Shown: positions 50,511 through 56,187 of the stretch, in pieces | Layout: every line of letters begins with the position of its first letter | How positions within the stretch are numbered: the stretch's first letter is position 1 | DNA from: Planctomycetota bacterium | GTDB lineage: Bacteria; Planctomycetota; Phycisphaerae; UBA1845 | Length of the DNA stretch: 56,187 nucleotides | Direction of reading: 5' to 3' | Assembly: GCA_029558835.1 (NCBI GenBank) | Contig: JAKQDH010000218.1 | Location: forward strand, 1 to 56,187 | Notes under the pieces: generated by a model | What the model was told of the DNA's origin: nothing | Database searches by the model: none | What the model saw: the letters and a program-made list of their open reading frames with translations, nothing else | Made by a program: the position numbers and the translations under genes

Positions 50511-53500
50511 AGCCTGTAACGCCTGCGAGAGTTGCCTTGCCTGCATTGTGGTTGCTGGTCGTGGCCTCGTCGGGGTGGGCGCAAATCACGTCCAACGAAG
50601 GCGACGGCGTGCTCAACGCACCCTACCGTGGAACCATCGAGCCGTTGCGCGCCGCGTGCATGGATATTCCCTACGGCGAGGTGCAAAGCCACGTCGAGCC
50701 GATCGTCAGCAGCCTGTACATCACGAGCAGCACGGTCGATGTCTGGGTTGAGGGCACCTGGGACCGGAGCGTGCTCCGCCTTTACGAGGGGCTGGACGCG
50801 TCGAGTCCGGAGATTGATCTGACCGGGACCTCGCAGTATTCGCCGGCGACCGTCTACACCGACGTTGATTCCGTCAAGCGGTTCTCCGTCAAAGCCATCG
50901 GCACGAAGACGCTGGCCAAGCAGACGTTTACGATCCGGTTCTACTACCGGCTGAACAACACTCCCGTCACCCCCACGCGGATGTTTACCGTCGCGCCCAT
51001 CACCGGTTCCTTCGGCAATGTACCAGGGGAGAGCGAGGCGTTCCTGCCGGGCATGCCGATCCTGAGCGTCGCGGTGGGCAATGCCCGCCTGACGGTGCCC
51101 GTCGGCCGCACGGCCCAGATGATCGGGGCCGCCTTCATTGAGAAGGATGACAACCTCGGCCCGACCGGGATTGACAACAACGACGTGGTCTTCCCCGGGG
51201 CGGCCGAGTCGCTGTACATACAGAATTACGACCAGTTTCGGCTGGGTTCGAGCCAGGCGGCCAAGACGGGTTGGGGTACGCCCTGGCCGGGCTACCTGAT
51301 CGGCTATCATATCGACAGCGATCCGTTCGGTCCGGACGGGACACACTACGACTCCCAGACGCCCTTGACCGTCATGTTTCGGCGTGTCGATTGCATCCGC
51401 CCGCTGATGCAGGACGAGTACCATCCGGCTGCGGTCGTCTACGTTTACGACAACGACGTCGACGAGCGCGTCGTGGAGATTCACGACCAGGCCACGACGC
51501 CGAACGTCATCACACTGCAACGCACGGGCGGCGTGGTCACTCGCGTCAGCACGTCCGACGGACGCGGGTGGAACATTCAGAGCGATCCCGCCGAAGGCTG
51601 GATCACGGGTATTGTTCCGGACGGCGGCAAGGGTGCTCGGTACTTCACCTACACTCCCGACCCCGCTGATCCCGAGGCCGTGCCGCGCGTGGCGCAGGTC
51701 ATGGACGCGCAGCATGACCTCATGTATCAGTTTGACTATCAGTTCGACGTTGACGGCGTGCCGATTGAGCTTGCCGCCGAGAAGCACTTCGTTGACGGCG
51801 CCCTGCAAACGGTCGTGGAGCATCAGATCGTCAGTGACAGTCTGCGCCGGCGGAAGGAATACGTGGGGCCGGGGGCGTACCGCCAGTACGACTTCGCCTA
51901 CGACACGGCCGGCGGGCTGAAGCACCGGCTGGCGAGCATTACGGCGTACGGCGAGCTGAACGGCGCGGGGCCCGCGTTTAGCACGACGTTCACCCACAAC
52001 GTGAACAGTTCGACCGGGAGCATGGCCATCACGCACGTGGACCTGCCCGATGGGACCGACCTCGATCACGAGTACGACAGCCACGTCGGCGGCCAGATGG
52101 CCCGCTTCGGGCTGCGCACGAAGACGACGCGGACCGGCCCGCATGATGGGGCGCTGGTCACGTTCGACGCGGACTACGAGTTTTTCTACACGTCCGGCGG
52201 GACCCGGCTGTACTTCAGCCCGCGGATCGTCAAGCAACGCGACGGGCGCGGAGCGATCTCCGAGGTCGTGTTCGATTACGACAATGGCGGCGAGTACGTG
52301 GATGGCTTCACTGATGTTCAGGGGCAGGACCTCAATCGGCTCTTGTCGATCACAGGCCCCGTCATCAACAGCGGGCCATCGGCACCGCGGACGCCGCAGA
52401 CGGTGTTCATCTACAATGATTACTGGTCCGCGGATTACTGGTTGCACCGGCGAGAGCTGAAGTATGACGCCGGCAACTTCCGCGCCGTCGAGTACGCCCG
52501 GGATGAGTTGTGGCGCGTCACCAGCGAGACCGTCGACCCGGGTGGTGAGAACATCATCACGCGCTACCTGTATTGCGATACCGCGCCAACGCAGGACCGG
52601 ATCACCGTCGATGGCGATGGGTACTGGACGCGGGCACGCTTCGACAACGACGGACGCCTCACCACGACGCAGCAGTTCCTGAACGCCAACGCCGGCAACC
52701 TCGGCAGCCCGTGTGCCGATCCAGCCGGGCCGGTGTATGCGACGACCAATATGTATGATACCAACGGGCGCCTCTCCGAGCAGGTCGTCGAGAACAAGGA
52801 CCAGGACGGTGCGTCGATGACGCCGGCCACCATCTCCACGACGTTCAGTTACGATCGACTGGGGCGACTGGAAGTACAGACGGTCGACCCGGGCGGCGTG
52901 GGGCAGCAGGCGCACTTCGACTACAACTGGCTGGGGGACGTCGAGCGTACGTTCGATACGACGGGGCGCGGCAGCAGTCGCACCTACGACGGCCGGGGGC
53001 TGCTCACCGCGCAAACGCCTCTGGCTCTGGGTGCCACGCCCGACACCAATCTGACTGTGACACTTGCGTATGACGCCGCCGGCAACCTGCGCTTCACGTA
53101 CCGCCCGACGGGCGCCATCGAAGAACAGGTCTATGATGACTTCGATCGGCCCAAGCACAGCGTGCGGCACCCGGGCCCGGACGGCGGGAACATCATAACC
53201 ACGACGTTCACGTACGACGCTGCCAACAACATCACACGCACCCTGGTCGAGGAGGCGACGGTAGGAGCGCTTTCTGATTCCACCAACACGTATGATGAGG
53301 GCGGCTTCAACTATGAATCCCGCGGTCGCACCCTCGCCGGTGTGAACGGGGCTACGGACCCCGTTACCCAACGTCGGTTCGACTGGTCCGGCCGCGTGCT
53401 GGAGGAACGTTCGCTGGGCGACGCCACGGTGGCGGACCGCGTGCTCACGACTCAGTACGACGGCGCCGGCCGGGTCTGGCGCGTGCTCGATTCCGCGGGC

Positions 53501-56187
53501 GGCGAACGCACGTTCACCCGCGACGACCGCGGCAACGTGACGGAGCAAACCGTCAAGATCGACGTCACGAACTCGGCCGTTACGACGACTGTCTACGATG
53601 CGCTCAGCCGGGCCATGCAGATCACTGACCCGGAGGATGGCACGGGCGGCCGGCCCGATCGCGTCCGCCGGTATGATTCCCGCGGGAACCTGTTGCGGGA
53701 GAGCCTGCGGGACGCGAGCGACGTGCCGCGGGTGACCACGGTGTTCGGCTTCGACAACGCGGGTCGGCAAACGCGCCGGGCCGTGCTTGCCAGTGCGGCC
53801 GCGACTACGCCCGCGGGCAGCGCCGACGCGGCGACCGACCGCGTACTCGATGTGGGCTATGATGCCGACGGACGCGTCCTGCTCCGCACTACGTACAACA
53901 ACCACTCGGTTACGCCGCTCAGCACCGTTACCACGTACGATGCCCTGGGCCGCGTGGATCGCGTGACCGACCCGGCCGGTGCGTACACAGAAGACGATTA
54001 CGCCCTCAACGGTCGGTTGGTGCAACGCGTCGTCTTTGATGGGCCCGGCCTGCGCACGTTCCTGTTCAATTATGATGGGCACGACCGTGTTACGCAGCAG
54101 ATCGCGGTCGGCCCGCCTGCTTTGGTCTCCTCCTTCCAGCTCGACGGGCTGGACCGTCAAGTGCGGGTGATGGATCCGCGCGGGATCATCACCCGCACTG
54201 ACTTCGACCTCGTCGGTCGGCGCATCCGGCTCGTCGAGGACGAAGGCGGCGCGCTGGCGCGGCCGACGCAGTTCGCTTACAACCGCCTGGGACAGCTCAT
54301 CACCCAGACCGCGCAGAACGCGGCCAATGACGGCACGCCGCTGCCCGGTCAAGTGACGACGTTCCGCTACGACAGCCTCGGCCGGCAGACCCGCGCCGTC
54401 TACCCGGACAGCCCCGACCACGCTGACCCGCAGAGCTGCACGGATTGCGTGCGGCTCACGTATGACCTGGCCGGCCGGCTTACGGGACGCACTGACCAGC
54501 GCGGACTCTCCGCGACGCTCACTTACGACGGCCGCGGCCTGCTGCTGACGCGCACGACGGGGACCGCCCGCGACACTTTCGCCTACGACGGCGTCGGACG
54601 CGTGTCGCTCGCCCTGCGTGGCACGCTGGCCGACCCGGACGCGACGGCCGCCACCGTTCGCGCTTACACGGACCTCGGCGACCTCGACTATGAGTCGCAA
54701 GCCATCGCCGGCGGCGTCGCCCGCACGGTGAACTACGACCATGACCAGGGCGGTAACCGTTTGCAGATGGTCCACCCCGCCGGGCAGATGCTCGCCTATA
54801 CGCCCACCGTGCTGAACCAGGTGGATCGGATCGACCTCAACCTCGCGCCCTTCGTGGATTACGACTACCTCGGGCGGTTGCTCGACGGGCGACGGACGAT
54901 CACGAGTCAGCCCGACGGCAACACGGCCTATGACTATCAGGTGGGTTATGACGCCCATCGCCGCATGAACGGTATCAGCAATCTCTTTCAACCCGGCAGG
55001 GGTGGGACGCTGGCGGTGGTGGCGTATGCCCTTACCCATGACGACGGCGGGAATCCGCTGACGCAGACGGCCACCGAGGGGATGCCGGGCTTCGTCGGGG
55101 ATGACCGCGTCTTCAGCGTGGACCGGCTCAGCCGGCTGACCGCCACCGAGTACCTCGAGAACGGGCAGGTCGAGTCGTCGGTGTTCGATCGGGTTGGCAA
55201 CCGGGAGTCGCACGTTGACCGGGCCGGCACGGCCACGACGTACACGCTGGCGAATGCGGCCAACGAGTACGCGACCGTCGGCGGCAGCCCGGTCGCCTAT
55301 GACGCGGCCGGGAACCTGACGCAGGATGAGGACGGGCGGCACTACGTCTACGATGAGCAGAACCGCCTGACGCAGGTCCGGGCGGCCGACGACACGGTGC
55401 TGGCCAACTACGCCTACGATGCGTTCGGCCGGCGGATCATGTTCGAGGATCCGGTGGCCGGTACGACCACTCGGTACTACTACGACGGGCAGAACGTCAT
55501 CGAAGAGCGCGACGGCGGCGATGCCCTCGTTCGTTACCATGTCCACGGCAGTCAGTTCCTCGACGAGCGGGTTGCCACGTACGACGTGGCGAAAGCGGCC
55601 GCCTCCGGGAACCCCTCTCCCCCTGGGGGGAGAGGGCAGGGTGAGGGGGGAGGCCCCGGTGCAACGGGTGCTGCGCAGAGCGACGCCGCTTACGAAGTCT
55701 CCTCTCTCGCTGAGAGCGAAAGCCAGGGTGAGGGGGGTGCCCGCGACGAATCAACCCTCACCCCTACCCCTCTCCCTGGAAGGGCGAGGGGTTCAGACGC
55801 CGCGTGCCCAACTCTCCCTGAAAGGGCGAGGGGTTCAGAGACCGCGTGCCCGACTCTCCCTGGGGGGGAGGGGGGTTCCGTTGGCGAGCCCGACGCGCGT
55901 GGTGGCGGCTGGACGTACTACCTGCTGGGGCCGAGCTACTCGGTCTGCGAGACTGGCAACGCCGACGGGTCGGTGATTGCGCGGCTGGACTACTCGTCCA
56001 CGGGGGACTTCGCCGGGGGTGGCGGGGGGCCGGGGCCGGCGGGGTTCTACTTCGATGCCGACGAGGATGGCGACGTGGACCTGGGGGACTACGCCGGCTT
56101 CTACGAGTGCTTCGCGGCGGGCGGGTCGCTGGGGGGTGACTACGACGCGGACGGCGATGTCGATCTGGAGGACTTCGCCGCGTGGGT
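50507..56187 (+). CDS. Giant YD/RHS-repeat secreted protein (partial)
   Basis: The frame runs from ATG 50507 to the window end without a stop (at least 1893 codons). After a signal peptide (ending SSGWAQ) come an N-terminal beta region to about 450, then dozens of YD repeats (YDRLGRL, YDAAGNLR, YDGRGLL, YDALGRV). The RHS core near 1640-1660 reads RYYYDGQNVIEERDGGD, then LLGPSYSVCETGNADGSVI. Between these lies an in-frame cluster of R3 repeats (55611-55880). Two dockerin-like repeats follow (DADEDGDVDLGDY, DYDADGDVDLEDF). YD proteins form beta-cages and often carry toxic C-termini; none is visible before the window ends. Confidence 0.88.
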   Translation, partial: MKPVTPARVALPALWLLVVASSGWAQITSNEGDGVLNAPYRGTIEPLRAACMDIPYGEVQSHVEPIVSSLYITSSTVDVWVEGTWDRSVLRLYEGLDASSPEIDLTGTSQYSPATVYTDVDSVKRFSVKAIGTKTLAKQTFTIRFYYRLNNTPVTPTRMFTVAPITGSFGNVPGESEAFLPGMPILSVAVGNARLTVPVGRTAQMIGAAFIEKDDNLGPTGIDNNDVVFPGAAESLYIQNYDQFRLGSSQAAKTGWGTPWPGYLIGYHIDSDPFGPDGTHYDSQTPLTVMFRRVDCIRPLMQDEYHPAAVVYVYDNDVDERVVEIHDQATTPNVITLQRTGGVVTRVSTSDGRGWNIQSDPAEGWITGIVPDGGKGARYFTYTPDPADPEAVPRVAQVMDAQHDLMYQFDYQFDVDGVPIELAAEKHFVDGALQTVVEHQIVSDSLRRRKEYVGPGAYRQYDFAYDTAGGLKHRLASITAYGELNGAGPAFSTTFTHNVNSSTGSMAITHVDLPDGTDLDHEYDSHVGGQMARFGLRTKTTRTGPHDGALVTFDADYEFFYTSGGTRLYFSPRIVKQRDGRGAISEVVFDYDNGGEYVDGFTDVQGQDLNRLLSITGPVINSGPSAPRTPQTVFIYNDYWSADYWLHRRELKYDAGNFRAVEYARDELWRVTSETVDPGGENIITRYLYCDTAPTQDRITVDGDGYWTRARFDNDGRLTTTQQFLNANAGNLGSPCADPAGPVYATTNMYDTNGRLSEQVVENKDQDGASMTPATISTTFSYDRLGRLEVQTVDPGGVGQQAHFDYNWLGDVERTFDTTGRGSSRTYDGRGLLTAQTPLALGATPDTNLTVTLAYDAAGNLRFTYRPTGAIEEQVYDDFDRPKHSVRHPGPDGGNIITTTFTYDAANNITRTLVEEATVGALSDSTNTYDEGGFNYESRGRTLAGVNGATDPVTQRRFDWSGRVLEERSLGDATVADRVLTTQYDGAGRVWRVLDSAGGERTFTRDDRGNVTEQTVKIDVTNSAVTTTVYDALSRAMQITDPEDGTGGRPDRVRRYDSRGNLLRESLRDASDVPRVTTVFGFDNAGRQTRRAVLASAAATTPAGSADAATDRVLDVGYDADGRVLLRTTYNNHSVTPLSTVTTYDALGRVDRVTDPAGAYTEDDYALNGRLVQRVVFDGPGLRTFLFNYDGHDRVTQQIAVGPPALVSSFQLDGLDRQVRVMDPRGIITRTDFDLVGRRIRLVEDEGGALARPTQFAYNRLGQLITQTAQNAANDGTPLPGQVTTFRYDSLGRQTRAVYPDSPDHADPQSCTDCVRLTYDLAGRLTGRTDQRGLSATLTYDGRGLLLTRTTGTARDTFAYDGVGRVSLALRGTLADPDATAATVRAYTDLGDLDYESQAIAGGVARTVNYDHDQGGNRLQMVHPAGQMLAYTPTVLNQVDRIDLNLAPFVDYDYLGRLLDGRRTITSQPDGNTAYDYQVGYDAHRRMNGISNLFQPGRGGTLAVVAYALTHDDGGNPLTQTATEGMPGFVGDDRVFSVDRLSRLTATEYLENGQVESSVFDRVGNRESHVDRAGTATTYTLANAANEYATVGGSPVAYDAAGNLTQDEDGRHYVYDEQNRLTQVRAADDTVLANYAYDAFGRRIMFEDPVAGTTTRYYYDGQNVIEERDGGDALVRYHVHGSQFLDERVATYDVAKAAASGNPSPPGGRGQGEGGGPGATGAAQSDAAYEVSSLAESESQGEGGARDESTLTPTPLPGRARGSDAACPTLPERARGSETACPTLPGGEGGSVGEPDARGGGWTYYLLGPSYSVCETGNADGSVIARLDYSSTGDFAGGGGGPGPAGFYFDADEDGDVDLGDYAGFYECFAAGGSLGGDYDADGDVDLEDFAAW
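55611..55880. repeat. Cluster of R3 repeats inside the RHS gene
   Basis: Four to five variants in about 270 bp: a copy near-identical to the actB one (55611-55651), a divergent one (55700-55738), a complementary-orientation one (from about 55755) and two shorter ones to about 55880. Total length keeps the frame open. The cluster interrupts the RHS core segment between QFLDERVATYDVAKA and GGWTYYLLGPSYS. Confidence 0.7.

Noticed and set aside
50447..55546. A 1699-codon open frame on the minus strand opposite the RHS gene
   Set aside because: It is the shadow of the plus-strand YD gene: its sequence is Val/Arg/Asp-rich with no domain pattern, whereas the plus frame gives regular YD repeats, a signal peptide and a coupled start.
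55880..56187. A polymorphic-toxin tip at the end of the RHS protein
   Set aside because: The visible C-terminal part is dockerin-like repeats; the gene runs off the window, so nothing about a toxin can be claimed.
1..56187. tRNA, rRNA or selenocysteine tRNA genes
   Set aside because: No T-loop-like GTTCGAATC motif with a matching acceptor stem was found by eye in the intergenic regions. A tRNAscan run would be decisive.

Overview
The window is GC-rich bacterial chromosome with dense coding on both strands. It most likely comes from a member of the Planctomycetota, probably a Phycisphaerae-like lineage. The evidence is a DUF1549/DUF1553-DUF1501-PPC gene trio, the short 'small basic protein' known from Planctomycetes/Verrucomicrobia/Chlamydiae, a complete alternative complex III operon, secreted proteins with dockerin-like DxDxDGxVD repeats, and outer-membrane assembly genes. 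No rRNA, tRNA, CRISPR array or intact insertion sequence was recognised. GC content and codon statistics were judged by eye, not calculated.

Layout. 1-2.9 kb: end of an unknown gene, then glucose-6-phosphate isomerase and a zinc alcohol dehydrogenase (both -). 3.4-7.5 kb (+): BamD-like and LptE-like envelope genes overlapping by ATGA, then ftsH. 8.0-10.9 kb (+): a sulfur/selenium trafficking cassette of YedE-type membrane protein, TusA-like protein, class V aminotransferase/cysteine desulfurase and DUF3343. 10.9-25.1 kb: a QueC-like protein with an altered PP-loop, an EamA exporter, then OPT transporter, two POT/MFS-like transporters and peptidase T (all -), with a tricorn-like protease divergent on +. 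This reads as one peptide uptake and degradation locus, and all three peptide-type transporters carry extra soluble modules. 25.1-29.0 kb: HAD phosphatase lacking a normal start codon, dUTPase, SPOR-like protein, small basic protein, aminotransferase. 29.3-34.7 kb (-): PPC, DUF1501 and DUF1549/1553 operon. 35.4-38.9 kb (-): two secreted proteins with a chimeric, decayed copy of both between them. 39.5-47.9 kb (-): actA-actB-actC-actD-actE-actF plus a small trailing gene, i.e. alternative complex III (quinol:electron acceptor oxidoreductase), without oxidase genes in view. 49.1-56.2 kb (+): a TPR protein overlapping a very large YD/RHS-repeat protein that runs off the window.

The most unusual feature of the window is a set of at least six families of short dispersed palindromic repeats (called R1-R6 here). 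They fill the gaps between genes, abut stop codons, and in two places (the actB N-terminus and the RHS protein) have entered a reading frame and are translated. In a third place a hairpin repeat supplies the C-terminus of the DUF3343 protein. Repeat arrays also split actB from actC inside an otherwise overlapping operon. All family groupings come from reading the sequence by eye.
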